Assembly (NCBI RefSeq): GCF_014648055.1
Contig: NZ_BMQJ01000009.1
Coordinates: forward strand, 265,745 to 329,744
Reading direction: 5' to 3'
From: Streptosporangium pseudovulgare
GTDB taxonomy: Bacteria; Actinomycetota; Actinomycetes; Streptosporangiales; Streptosporangiaceae
DNA length: 64,000 bases
Shown: positions 26,493 through 34,922 of the stretch, piece by piece
Layout of the letters: the number at the start of each line of letters is the position of its first letter
Numbering within the stretch: the first letter of the stretch is position 1
Notes under the pieces: model-generated
Told to the model about the DNA's origin: nothing
Seen by the model: only the letters and a program-made list of their open reading frames with translations
Database searches by the model: none
Made by a program: the position numbers and the translations under genes

Positions 26493-26636
26493 GTTCGACC
26501 AGCGGTCACCGGCGCGGCAGGCAACGCTTCGGCTCCGTTCCCCGGCTCTCCTTCGCGCGGGAGGCTTCGGCGCGGGCGAATACGGCCGGACCCGGTGGCG
26601 CTTCCCGTGACCTACCTGGTGCGGTGCGTCTGGCTA

Positions 26637-26680
26637 CCGTCACGTTGACGGATTTGCCGTGAAGAGGATCGGCCTAACTT
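26637..26680 (+). promoter_or_regulatory. Palindromic activator site plus -10, copy 1
   Basis: CCGTCA-CGT-TGACGG (26637-26651) is a perfect 6+3+6 palindrome. TAACTT at 26675-26680 is a -10-like box 38 bp from the palindrome start and is followed by CGGTGGCA. The same pieces with the same spacing recur before the gene at 30605. With transcription starting near 26687 the palindrome is centred near -43, a class II activator position, and no good -35 is present. Confidence 0.6.
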
Positions 26681-26716
26681 CGGTGGCACCTGAAAGAACA
26701 TCGAAAGGGGCAGGTC

Positions 26717-27730
26717 ATGGCGGCGATGCGGATGGCGGGGATGGGACTCGCGGTCGGGGCGGTGCTGGCGCTGTGCACTGTCACGGGGCCGGCGCAGGCG
26801 GCCGAGCAAGGCCGGGACAGAGCGGCGGGCTGCGCGGAGGCGCGGCCGGAGGTCACCTCCATCAGCGGCTGGGTGTCGCCCAACGCCTGCGCCTTCATCA
26901 AGCGGCAGATCAAGTTCGGCAAGGTCACCACCCCCGACCGGGTGGGCGCCTACGTCGACATGTGGTCCAAGGACGCGACGCTGTGGGAGCCGGCGAAGGC
27001 GAGCACGCCACTGCTCCAGGGTGAGGAGGCCATCAGAAAGGCGATCAGCGGATCGCTCGGCCTGGTCCCCGACTTCCGCTTCCGTGGCACGCGCATCGCT
27101 GTGAACGGTCCCGCCGTGATGTTCGAAGCGCACAACGAGGCCACGATCAAGGGACACGAGGTCGCCTACCCTGCGGTCTACCGGGTCCAGCTGACCGACG
27201 ACGGCAAGGTCGACCAGGGCCGCCGCTACTACGACCGGCACACCTGGTTCAAGCCGCTCGACCCCGAGTTGCCCGACCCGTTCGCCGGCGTCGCCGACGG
27301 CGTCCCCGACCGGGGCCGCAGGCCCGTCCTCGCCCCCGATGAGCTCGTCGCCCGTGCCGAGGCATGGAACGACGAGGACGCGGAGGCCCTGGTGGAACGG
27401 CTCACCGGCGCGCCGCTGTCCGCCCCTGGCCTGAACGGCGGCACGCTGCGCGCCACGCAGGGCAAGCTCGCCTACCTGAAGAGGTTCTTCGAGCAGGTCA
27501 GCGATGTCCGGCTGCAGCCGGGCCAGGCCGTCAAGGTCGACGGCGCGACGTACCTCGAATGGCACGGCACGCTCCTGCCCAAGGGCCAGACCGACCCGGT
27601 CAGCTTCGGCGTCATCGAGCGCGTCGGCGACACCGGTGGCATCTCCAGTGACTGGACCCTGACCTTCGACCGGCTGCCGCTCGTCGCCGACGAAGCCAAG
27701 ATCACCGAGCTGTACGGCAGGCTCAGGTAG
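26717..27730 (+). CDS. Secreted protein with two NTF2/SnoaL-like domains
   Basis: A 337-residue protein with a signal peptide (MGLAVGAVLALCTVTGPAQA, cut after AQAA). Two SnoaL/NTF2-like segments are suggested: one around YVDMWSKDATLWEPAKAS with QGEEAIRKAI, another around ARAEAWNDEDAEALVERLT with YLEWHGTLLP. NTF2-like folds bind or isomerise small ligands, but the activity cannot be named. GAAAGGGGCAGG precedes the ATG. Its last eight bases overlap the convergent LuxR gene. It shares a promoter design with the gene at 30605 on the other side of that regulator. Confidence 0.7.
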   Translation: MAAMRMAGMGLAVGAVLALCTVTGPAQAAEQGRDRAAGCAEARPEVTSISGWVSPNACAFIKRQIKFGKVTTPDRVGAYVDMWSKDATLWEPAKASTPLLQGEEAIRKAISGSLGLVPDFRFRGTRIAVNGPAVMFEAHNEATIKGHEVAYPAVYRVQLTDDGKVDQGRRYYDRHTWFKPLDPELPDPFAGVADGVPDRGRRPVLAPDELVARAEAWNDEDAEALVERLTGAPLSAPGLNGGTLRATQGKLAYLKRFFEQVSDVRLQPGQAVKVDGATYLEWHGTLLPKGQTDPVSFGVIERVGDTGGISSDWTLTFDRLPLVADEAKITELYGRLR

Positions 27731-30410
27731 CGATCGAGGCCAGCTCCGCCCGCGAGGAGACCCCCAGCTTGGGGAATGCCTTGTAGAGGTGGTAGCCGAC
27801 GGTGCGCGGGCTGAGGTACAGCTGGGCCGCGATGTCGCGGTTGGACGCGCCCGCGGCGGCCAGCCGTACCACCTGCCTCTCCTGTGCGGTGAGGACGCTG
27901 AGCGGATCGTCCGCCTGGCGCGGGGCCGCGGGGACGTCGCCGGTGGCGCGCAGCTCCGCGCGGGCACGCTCGGCCCACAGCGCCATGCCGAGCCGGTCGA
28001 AGGTCTCCAGGGCGGCGCGCAGCTGGGCGCGGGCGGCGGCGCGCTTGCGCGCCCGCCGCAGCCACTCGCCGTAGAGCAGCCGTGTGCGGGCCTGCTCGTG
28101 CGGCTGCTCGCCCTGCTCGTGCGCCCGCATGGCCTCCTCGTACAGGTCCTCGTCGTTCTCGACGAGGGCGCGGCAGCGCAGTGCGACCGCGTCGGCGGAC
28201 GGCACGCCGACGCCGGCCGCCCAGTTCAGGTAGTACGCCAGGGGCTCGCGCGCCCGCTCGGGCTCCCTGGCCCTGACGGCGGCCTCGATCCGGTCGGGGG
28301 CGAAGAAGACGGACACCGGCGCGTTGGCGGCCGAAATCCTCTCCAGGATCTCCAGCGACGCCTCTGGACGGCCCAGCGCGAGCTCCAGCCGGCCGAGCCC
28401 GGCCACCGCGACCGCCTCGGCCACGCGGAGCCCGCGCGTTCCCGCCTGTTCGAAGACGGCCGCGGCCGCCGTCCGGCACTCCTGCTCGTCGCCCAGCTCG
28501 CCGCGCGCCAAGGCGAGCAACGCGGTGAGTGCGACCGCTCCGTTCCGCTGCCCCAGGTCGCCGACCACGGGGATGATCTCCTCCAGCTCGGTCGCCGCCT
28601 CGCGATACCTGCCCATCAGCATCTGCGCCTGCAGCCGGGTCTCCACGGCGATGACCAGCCAGCCGCCCATGTCGTGGGCCCTGCACTCGGCCTCGACGCG
28701 CGCCGCGACGGCCTCGCCCTGACCGTAGCGTCCGATCGGCGCGCACAGCTGGGCCACGAAGAGCATGCCCGGCACCCGGAGCGCGGACAGATCCGGAGCG
28801 AGCACCAGCTCCTGCATGAGTGTGACCGCATCCTTCAGGTCGCCGTTGACCAGTGCGGCCAGCCCGAGCGCGCCGCTCACCAGCGGAGAGCCGACCTCGG
28901 GCAGGGTCCTGAGCAGCCTTGCCGCCCGCTCCGCCAGGCTCGGGTCACTTGCGTACCACCCGCAGCGCACCGCCTCCACGATCAGGTAGGCCGCCCGCTC
29001 GGCGTCCAGCGGGGCGACCCGCTCCGCGCCGGCGATGATGAGCTCGCTGGCCGCGGCCCGGCTGCCCTGCTCGAACTCCCGATGGGCACGCACCTGGATC
29101 AGGTGGGCGAGGGCCAGCGGGTCCTGGATCTCCTCGCTGGCCCGGTCGGCCAGCGAGCCCGCGCGGGCCGGCTGGCCCGCGTCGCTGGCCGCCACGGCCG
29201 CCGCGGCCAGCCGTACCGACCGCTTGGCGGTGTCGGGGGTGACTTCCGCGGCCCGCTCGTAGGCCGCGGCCATGGCCGCATAGCCGGAACGGGTGCGCGC
29301 CCGCTCCGCGGCCAGCTCCAGCTCGCGCGCCACGTCCTCGTCGGGCGTGGTCGTCGCCGCGGCCAGATGCCAGGCCCGGCGGTCGGCGTGCTCGTCGCCG
29401 TCGAGCACTCCGGCGAGCGCACGCCGTACGACCAGCCGCGAGGTCAACGGCATGTTCTGGTAGGCGGCGGCTCTGATGAGCGGGTGCCTGAAGGCCACCA
29501 CGGCCCCGTTCACCGTGACCAGCTTGGCCTGCTCCGCCGCCTCCAGGTCCGCCAGCTCGGCGGAGAAGGACTCCGCGGCGCGCAGCACGATGCCAAGGTC
29601 GCCCGTGTCGTCGGCGGCGAGCACCGCGAGCAGAGCCTGAGCCGTGTCGGGCAGCGCCCTGATCTGCTGCTGGAAGGCCTCCTGCACCCGGTTGGCGACC
29701 GGAATCGTGGTGAACGGGTTCAGCTGCCCGGCCTGCTGCTCCGCGGTGAGCGTGGACGGCAGCTCGATGAGCGCGAGGGGATTGCCGCCCGCCTCGTCCA
29801 GGACGCGGTCACGCACCTTCGGCGCCAGATCCCTGGTCGACTCGGCCAGCAGCGCGACGGCGGCGTCGCGGTCCACACCGTCCAGCCACAGCTCGGGCAA
29901 CCCCTGTGGGCGGAACTCCTCCCTGCCCGCGAACACCAGCGCGACGCCTTCCGCGTCCAGCCGCCGCGCCACGAACACCAGCGCGTCGATGGACGCCTGG
30001 TCGAACCACTGCGCGTCGTCGACCAGGCAGAGCAGCGCCCCGTCGCCCGCGACCTCGGCCAGCAGGCTGAGCACGGCCAGCCCGACGAGGAACCGGTTCT
30101 CCGGAGCCGCCGCTCCCAGCCCCAGCGCGCCCTGCAGCGCCGCCGCCTGTGCCTCGGGCAGCGTGTCGATCCGGTCGAGTTCGGAACGCAGGAGCAGATG
30201 CAGGGCGGCATACGGCAGCTCCGCCTCGGACTCGATGCCGACCCCGTGGAGCACCCGCACCCCCGCGGCCCGCTCCGTCAGGTGGCCGAGCAACGCGGTC
30301 TTCCCGATACCCGGCTGGCCGCGTACCACCAGCACACCACTGCGCCCGGACCGCGCGTCCGCCAGCAGCCGGTCCATCTGAGCCTGCTCCGCAGCCCGCC
30401 CGTACAACAT
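27723..30410 (-). CDS. LuxR-family ATP-binding regulator (LAL type)
   Basis: An 895-residue regulator: MLYGRAAEQAQMDRLL, Walker A GQPGIGKT (residues 31-38), Walker B CLVDDAQWFD, long TPR-like helical middle and a C-terminal LuxR HTH (LTAQERQVVRLAAAGASNRD, SPRTVGYHLYKAFPKLG). It lies between two genes on the opposite strand that have near-identical palindromic promoters, so it is the natural candidate for activating both. Inducer unknown. Only a weak ribosome-binding site precedes the ATG. Confidence 0.92.
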   Translation of the reverse strand: MLYGRAAEQAQMDRLLADARSGRSGVLVVRGQPGIGKTALLGHLTERAAGVRVLHGVGIESEAELPYAALHLLLRSELDRIDTLPEAQAAALQGALGLGAAAPENRFLVGLAVLSLLAEVAGDGALLCLVDDAQWFDQASIDALVFVARRLDAEGVALVFAGREEFRPQGLPELWLDGVDRDAAVALLAESTRDLAPKVRDRVLDEAGGNPLALIELPSTLTAEQQAGQLNPFTTIPVANRVQEAFQQQIRALPDTAQALLAVLAADDTGDLGIVLRAAESFSAELADLEAAEQAKLVTVNGAVVAFRHPLIRAAAYQNMPLTSRLVVRRALAGVLDGDEHADRRAWHLAAATTTPDEDVARELELAAERARTRSGYAAMAAAYERAAEVTPDTAKRSVRLAAAAVAASDAGQPARAGSLADRASEEIQDPLALAHLIQVRAHREFEQGSRAAASELIIAGAERVAPLDAERAAYLIVEAVRCGWYASDPSLAERAARLLRTLPEVGSPLVSGALGLAALVNGDLKDAVTLMQELVLAPDLSALRVPGMLFVAQLCAPIGRYGQGEAVAARVEAECRAHDMGGWLVIAVETRLQAQMLMGRYREAATELEEIIPVVGDLGQRNGAVALTALLALARGELGDEQECRTAAAAVFEQAGTRGLRVAEAVAVAGLGRLELALGRPEASLEILERISAANAPVSVFFAPDRIEAAVRAREPERAREPLAYYLNWAAGVGVPSADAVALRCRALVENDEDLYEEAMRAHEQGEQPHEQARTRLLYGEWLRRARKRAAARAQLRAALETFDRLGMALWAERARAELRATGDVPAAPRQADDPLSVLTAQERQVVRLAAAGASNRDIAAQLYLSPRTVGYHLYKAFPKLGVSSRAELASIAT

Positions 30411-30516
30411 GGCTGAAATCTAATCCAGCGGAACGCGGATCAGATCTCCGGCCTGGCGGCGGCGGCGAATGACGAATGCCCGCCGGGTGTGCGCGGGTGG
30501 GCGTGACCGGGCACTA

Positions 30517-30560
30517 CCGTCACGATGACAGATTCGGCGCGGCGTCGACCTGCGTAATTT
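30517..30560 (+). promoter_or_regulatory. Palindromic activator site plus -10, copy 2
   Basis: CCGTCA-CGA-TGACAG (30517-30531) differs from the perfect palindrome at 26637 by one arm base plus one spacer base. TAATTT at 30555-30560 is again exactly 38 bp from the palindrome start and followed by CGTTGGCA. The flanking ACTACCGTCACG and GATTYG bases are also shared with copy 1. Confidence 0.6.
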
Positions 30561-30604
30561 CGTTGGCACAGGGACGACAGCGTCCCGCACGAAAGGATCT
30601 GATC

Positions 30605-31024
30605 ATGGCCGCCATCGCCACCGCGCCCACCACCACCGCCAACTCCAACGCCGAGGCCAAGCTGCTGCGGTTCGCGCTCAAGCTGGACGCCGTCGCGTCG
30701 GGTGCCATCGGCCTCGTCCTCCTGGCCGTCGCAGCGATCTCCGGCTCGATGTTCGGTCTGCCCGCCGCCTTCCTCGTGCCGGTCGGCGCGTTCCTGGCCG
30801 TCTTCGCCGCGGACCTCCTCTACCTCGCCACCCGTCCGGCGCTGAACAGGACGGTGGTGATCGCGGTGATGGTGGTCAACGTGGCCTGGGTGGTGGCCAG
30901 CGCGGAGATGCTGATCGCCGGATGGTTCCCGGTGTCCGGTCTGGGCACGGCCTTCGTGATCTTCCAGGCGGTAGGGGTGGCGGGCTTCACGGGCCTGCAG
31001 TTCGCCGGGCTCCGGAAGGCCTGA
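30605..31024 (+). CDS. Four-helix integral membrane protein
   Basis: A 139-residue protein with a Thr/Ala-rich N-terminus and four predicted transmembrane helices: SGAIGLVLLAVAAISGS, FLVPVGAFLAVFAADLLYLA, TVVIAVMVVNVAWVVAS and TAFVIFQAVGVAGFTGLQF. GAAAGGATC lies before the ATG. The promoter matches that of the secreted protein at 26717, so the two are probably co-regulated. A perfect hairpin follows the gene. Biochemical role unknown. Confidence 0.8.
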   Translation: MAAIATAPTTTANSNAEAKLLRFALKLDAVASGAIGLVLLAVAAISGSMFGLPAAFLVPVGAFLAVFAADLLYLATRPALNRTVVIAVMVVNVAWVVASAEMLIAGWFPVSGLGTAFVIFQAVGVAGFTGLQFAGLRKA

Positions 31025-31078
31025 GCGAACTGCGTGGCAAGGCACGCCTGCAATGCGTCCACGGGGAGCAGCCAGACC

Positions 31079-31119
31079 ATGAGACCTCCGGGCAGCGCCA
31101 CGCTGCCCGGAGGTCTCAT
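31079..31119 (+). terminator. Perfect 19 bp stem, 3 nt loop
   Basis: ATGAGACCTCCGGGCAGCG pairs perfectly with its inverted copy around a CCA loop. It lies 55 bases after the membrane protein gene. It has no T-run, as is typical of GC-rich actinomycete terminators. Confidence 0.85.
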
Positions 31120-31238
31120 ACGTGGGTGGATCGCGATGGCCCATGGCGGGCCAGGGCGCCTGTCGTGGGCCCGGACGGCGGGGGCGCACCCGTGAAATCC
31201 CGTGGAGCCGGAGCGTCCCACCGGGCTAGGTTTCCGTC

Positions 31239-31367
31239 ATGTCCGAACTCGAGCGGCTCCGCTGGCAGCTGAACGTGTCCTGGTCGCTGCTGTCCCTTCA
31301 CCTGGAGCGGAAGAACGCCGCGGAGATCGGATCGCTGCGCCACCTGTACAACGCGGACCGGGGCTGA
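31239..31367 (+). CDS. Possible 42-aa small protein
   Basis: ATG-to-TGA frame reading MSELERLRWQLNVSWSLLSL then HLERKNAAEIGSLRHLYNAD. Third-position G/C bias is strong and the peptide is a plausible amphipathic helix rich in Leu and Trp. It lies alone between the hairpin at 31119 and the MarR gene. No good ribosome-binding site is visible, so the call is tentative. Confidence 0.4.
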   Translation: MSELERLRWQLNVSWSLLSLHLERKNAAEIGSLRHLYNADRG

Positions 31368-31393
31368 CGGCGGCGCGACCGTATCGCGGCGGG

Positions 31394-31867
31394 TCACCCG
31401 GAGGAGCCGGCCGCCGACCCACCGGGTTCCCGGGAGCGTCCCGGGGAAAGGCGGGCGGCGACGGTCTCCAGCAGGGCGACCACTTCGGCTATCCGCGCGG
31501 GGTCGTCCGTGCCCAGCGCCTTCGCGAGCGGGCCGTCGATCGGTGCGGCTCGCACCTCGGTCACCCTCTCCGGCACCTCGGGAGCGACTTTGACCAGGGT
31601 GCGGCGGCGGTCGGCGGGGTCGGGGCCGGTCACGACGGCGCCGACCGTTCGCAGCCGGCCCACGGCGGCGGAGACGGCGCTCTGCGGCAGACCGGTGCGC
31701 GCGGCGATCTCGCCGATGGAGGTCTCGGCATGGCCGCGCAGGTCGGCGACGACCACCAGGACGGTACGGGTGCTGGTGGTCTGCGGCCCGATGCTCTCGG
31801 TGGGCATGGCCTCCTCGCCGATCTTCATCAGCGTCCGGCCGAGCAGGAAGAGGTCTACTCCGTTCAC
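31394..31867 (-). CDS. MarR-type winged-helix regulator
   Basis: A 157-residue regulator with the winged-helix core SIGEIAARTGLPQSAVSAAV-GRLR followed by the wing VVTGPDPADRRRTLVKVAP. The Asp-Arg-Arg wing is the MarR hallmark. A Ser/Gly-rich C-tail is probably disordered. It is divergent from an alpha/beta hydrolase gene with only 51 bp between, which contain overlapping dyads, so it is expected to repress both genes until a ligand is bound. Confidence 0.82.
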   Translation of the reverse strand: MNGVDLFLLGRTLMKIGEEAMPTESIGPQTTSTRTVLVVVADLRGHAETSIGEIAARTGLPQSAVSAAVGRLRTVGAVVTGPDPADRRRTLVKVAPEVPERVTEVRAAPIDGPLAKALGTDDPARIAEVVALLETVAARLSPGRSREPGGSAAGSSG

Positions 31868-31880
31868 GTCGTCAAATTTA

Positions 31881-31907
31881 CATCAAAAAAGATGCATCAA
31901 ATCTGAT
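31881..31907. promoter_or_regulatory. Overlapping dyads in MarR/hydrolase divergent promoter
   Basis: Three dyads overlap here: CATC(6)GATG at 31881-31894, GATGCATC at 31891-31898, and ATCA(4)TGAT at 31896-31907. The run is AT-rich in otherwise GC-rich DNA and CATCAAA occurs twice. It lies 12 bp before the hydrolase ATG. Confidence 0.55.
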
Positions 31908-31918
31908 ACGTTCAGGAC

Positions 31919-32743
31919 ATGAACGGAATCCTCCATGTCCCGGGTGCCCGCCTCTACTACGAGGTCCGCGGCACCGGCCCGGTGCTGCTCATCTCCCAGA
32001 GCGGCGAGGGAGACGCCCGCCGTACGGTCGACCTGGTGGACCGGCTCGTCGCCGACCACACCGTGGTCACCTACGACCGGCGCGGCCTGTCGCGCAGCGT
32101 CCTGGACGACCCTGACGCCGGCGCCACCATGGCCGAGCACGCCGACGACGTCCACCGGTTGCTCGCGGAGGTCACGGACGCGCCCGCCGACATGCTCGGC
32201 TGCAGCTTCGGCGCGGTCCTCGGCCTGCACGTGGCCATCGACCACCCCGGCCGGCTCGGCACGCTCATCGCCCACGAGCCCGTCGCGCCCGCCCTGCTCC
32301 CCCTCGCCGAACGCGAACACCACCGGCGGGAGCTCGCGGACCTGCAGCGGCTCTACCGCGACCGGGGACTCGCCGAAGCCATCACCGGGATCGCCGGAGT
32401 CCTCGGCATCGAGCTCGGCGAACAGCAGACCGAGCCGGGACTCACCCCGCACCCGATGGACGACCGGCGCCGGGCCGGCTTCGACTTCTTCATCCGCAAC
32501 GACTTCAGCGCGGTCATCGACGACACGCTGGACGTCACCGGGCTCAAGGACACCGCCACCCGCGTCATCCCCGCCGCCGGGCGCACCACCCCGCGCCACG
32601 TGTTCGACCACCGATGCGCGCACGAACTGGCGGCGCTCGTCGGCACCGAGGTGGCGGAGTTCCCCGGCGGGCACAACGGCAACCTCACCCACCCGCGCGC
32701 CTACGCCGCACGCATCCGTGAGCTGCTCCGTCCCCACCCCTGA
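31919..32743 (+). CDS. Alpha/beta hydrolase
   Basis: A 274-residue soluble protein. The nucleophile elbow is MLGCSFGAVLGLHVA (Ser in GCSFG), the early strand-turn YDRRGLSRSVLDD precedes it, and the late His lies in EFPGGHNGNLTHP. The order fits the esterase, lipase or haloperoxidase-like class. Substrate is not predictable. It begins 51 bp from the divergent MarR gene and is probably induced by that regulator's ligand. Confidence 0.85.
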   Translation: MNGILHVPGARLYYEVRGTGPVLLISQSGEGDARRTVDLVDRLVADHTVVTYDRRGLSRSVLDDPDAGATMAEHADDVHRLLAEVTDAPADMLGCSFGAVLGLHVAIDHPGRLGTLIAHEPVAPALLPLAEREHHRRELADLQRLYRDRGLAEAITGIAGVLGIELGEQQTEPGLTPHPMDDRRRAGFDFFIRNDFSAVIDDTLDVTGLKDTATRVIPAAGRTTPRHVFDHRCAHELAALVGTEVAEFPGGHNGNLTHPRAYAARIRELLRPHP

Positions 32744-32791
32744 TCCGGCGGCCGCCGGGCCGGCCCCGGCGTCCTCATCCGCCCTGATCGT

Positions 32792-33547
32792 TCACCGAAC
32801 GGGCACCAGGGGGGCCGGTCGCCCCGGGGTGGGGGAGACGAGCAGGTGACCGAGACCGGCCTCGGAGAAGGCGGCGTGCACGTCCGCCTGGTTCTCGGTG
32901 AAATGGGTCCAGCCCTCGACGTGGAGCGGCACGACGTACCGGGCTTTCAGCAGACGTGCGGCGATGACCATGTCGGCGGCGTTCAGGGTGAGCCGCTCGT
33001 CGATCATGGGTGTGCGGACGGCGCCGCCGAACAGCAGCGCGACGTCGACGGCCGGGAACCGCTCGGCTATGAGTTCCACGCACTCCAGCGAGGCGTTGTC
33101 CCCGCTGATGTAGACGGTGGGCAGCCCGTCGCCGGTGAGCACGAAGCCGGTGACCTGACCGACGATGGGCTCGCATCCCGGCGGGCCGTGCAGGGCGGGA
33201 ACGGCGGTGACGCGAACCCGGCCGACGTCGTGGTGCTGCCAGGGGCGCATCGGGGTGACACCGGTACGCTCCGCGGCCTCGGGAGTGCTCAGGGTCAGCG
33301 GCGCGGCGGACATCATCCGGCGCCCCAGCCTGTCCAGGTTGTCGGGATGCTGGTCATGACTGAGCAGCACCAGATCCACCCGGCCGACGTCGGCGTGGGA
33401 GAGGGCCGGGCCGATGGTCTTGGTGAGCGTGAGCGGCCCGACGGGGTGATCTCCCGGCGGATCGAAGGTCGGATCGGTGAGGATCCGCAGCCCGCCGAGC
33501 TCCAGCAGGGCCGTCGGGCCGCCGATCGTGGTGATGGTGGGCAGCAT
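32792..33547 (-). CDS. Metallo-beta-lactamase fold hydrolase (UlaG-like)
   Basis: A 251-residue MBL-fold enzyme. The metal site is LLSHDQHPDNLD (H-x-x-H-x-D-N form rather than HxHxDH), preceded by GGLRILTDPTFD and followed by VYISGDNAS and VPLHVEGWTHF supplying further metal ligands. Such proteins hydrolyse lactones, phosphodiesters or similar substrates. GGAG lies upstream of the ATG. It is alone and convergent with the alpha/beta hydrolase. Confidence 0.85.
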   Translation of the reverse strand: MLPTITTIGGPTALLELGGLRILTDPTFDPPGDHPVGPLTLTKTIGPALSHADVGRVDLVLLSHDQHPDNLDRLGRRMMSAAPLTLSTPEAAERTGVTPMRPWQHHDVGRVRVTAVPALHGPPGCEPIVGQVTGFVLTGDGLPTVYISGDNASLECVELIAERFPAVDVALLFGGAVRTPMIDERLTLNAADMVIAARLLKARYVVPLHVEGWTHFTENQADVHAAFSEAGLGHLLVSPTPGRPAPLVPVR

Positions 33548-33555
33548 GGGCGGCT

Positions 33556-33750
33556 CCGTTCGCCACGCGGTCGGGCATCGTCCGGATCACGCTAACCGAA
33601 CGGGACGCGGGGCACCCCGCGATCGGGTACACCACCTGGCGTTTCGACCTTTCCGGCCGGAAGGTCACCGAAGTCCCGCTCATCCTGAACACGCCGAACC
33701 CGTACGGTCCCGTGGCCGGCGGTGCTCCCGGCGCCGCCCGTACCGATGAC
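33556..33750 (+). pseudogene. Coding remnant without start codon
   Basis: The plus-strand frame ATRSGIVRITL ... YTTWRFDLSGRKVTEVPL ... NTPNPYGPVAG has strong third-position GC bias and looks like real protein sequence, but it has no start codon and a low-complexity continuation. It may be the leftover C-terminal part of a lost gene, perhaps of beta-propeller type. The remaining bases up to 33861 show nothing. Confidence 0.3.
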
Positions 33751-33861
33751 GATCGGCCCGCGCCCGCGGGACGGGGCCGCGCACCGGTCGGTCATGGTCG
33801 CCGTCCGCCGGCGACCATGACCTCCACCCTCACCACACCGCGCTCGCGGCCCCGAAGACCG

Positions 33862-34410
33862 TCAGACGGGCAGTACCCGCAGGGCGGGATGGCGGACCGA
33901 GTTCAGATACAGCTTGTCGGTGCCGTGCTCCTTCTCCAGTTCCAGGACGAACCGATAGCGGTAGAGCCCCGGCGGGGCTTCGCTCATCACCGCCCCGGCC
34001 CAGTAGTAGTAGACGGCGGTGTACTGGTCGCGCATCCGGTCGGGAGCGCCGTAGACCTTGAGCTCGGTCATCATCCGGCGTTCGGCGACGTCTTCCTCGT
34101 CGCCCTTCTCGATGTCGAGGAAGACCAGATTGTTGATCTTCGGCATCGGAGGCCAGGTGCCGTCCGGACGGCGGTGCATGTCGATCGGGCGGATGATCCA
34201 GTTGATCACCTGCCCCTGCTTGCAGGTGGTCTCCAGGTGGTCGGTGCCCTGCCCGACCCCGCCGACGCTGTTGTCCATCATGTAGAGGCAGCCGTCCAGA
34301 GACTTCGTCGCGGCGGCCTTCTCCATGTCGACGAGGGTCACCACGTTCAGCTGGACGGAGTTGAGCTGGCCGCGATCGGCGAAGTCCGTGGCCGCGTACG
34401 CCTGGGTCAT
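33862..34410 (-). CDS. AidA/PixA-like protein 4
   Basis: A 182-residue soluble protein, last gene of the operon. It shares with its three upstream neighbours the series NVVTLVDMEKA ... KSLDGCLYMMDNS-G-GQGTDHLETTCKQGQVINWIIRPID ... INNLVFLD ... YYYWAGAV ... PGLYRYRFVLELE. This GxGTxxL / GQxIxW / tail Y-x-F-x-L pattern resembles the AidA/PixA inclusion-body family, all-beta proteins of unknown biochemical role. AAAGGG precedes the ATG; the start overlaps the previous gene by four bases. Confidence 0.6.
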   Translation of the reverse strand: MTQAYAATDFADRGQLNSVQLNVVTLVDMEKAAATKSLDGCLYMMDNSVGGVGQGTDHLETTCKQGQVINWIIRPIDMHRRPDGTWPPMPKINNLVFLDIEKGDEEDVAERRMMTELKVYGAPDRMRDQYTAVYYYWAGAVMSEAPPGLYRYRFVLELEKEHGTDKLYLNSVRHPALRVLPV

Positions 34411-34883
34411 CGGCCTGCCCTTTCCTCGTCGGCGGGACCGGCCAGGGCCGGCCGGGCGGTGGGGGTGAACGGCGTGCTGACGGTGCCGAGCAGGAACGAG
34501 AGCCGGTACGGGACCGGTTCGGTGAGGTCCTGCTTGACCTCGGCGGTCCAGAACACGATGTCGGTGCCGGGATACACCTTCCGCGTGGGCTCGGCGATCC
34601 GCGGGTCGATCTCGATGTCGGTGAGGGCCACGTAGGTCTCGCACTCCAGCGGGAGCACGTTCCACAGCAGGGTGTCGCCCTTGCGTACCCGGCTGTGCAG
34701 CTCAGGGGTGCCGAAACCGGTGGACCCCGCGGTCTTGTTGGTGTCGTAGAGATAGAGGTTGTCGTCCAGGCTCTCCGACGCCAGCGCGGCCACGGGGTCG
34801 ACCACCGCGGTGATCGTCACGGGCCGGGCGGGCCGGACGGCCCGGGCGGGCCGGCGTTCGGACTGTCTGTTCCTCGGGGGCAT
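34407..34883 (-). CDS. AidA/PixA-like protein 3
   Basis: A 158-residue paralogue: an Arg-rich N-terminal tail, then ITAVVDPVAALASESLDDNL, STGFGTPELHSRVRKGDTLL, WNVLPLECETY, FWTAEVKQDL and PVPYRLSFLLG. It lacks a signal peptide. Translationally coupled to the next gene by an ATGA overlap. The basic N-terminus is unique among the four and might mediate binding to an anionic partner, but that is speculation. Confidence 0.6.
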   Translation of the reverse strand: MPPRNRQSERRPARAVRPARPVTITAVVDPVAALASESLDDNLYLYDTNKTAGSTGFGTPELHSRVRKGDTLLWNVLPLECETYVALTDIEIDPRIAEPTRKVYPGTDIVFWTAEVKQDLTEPVPYRLSFLLGTVSTPFTPTARPALAGPADEERAGR

Positions 34884-34922
34884 GCTGCTCCTCCGCTCGA
34901 AGATGCTCCGGGTCGGACCGGG

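Noticed and set aside
27789..30416. An 875-codon plus frame antisense to the second LAL regulator
   Set aside because: No recognisable motif; the minus frame has a complete LAL architecture.
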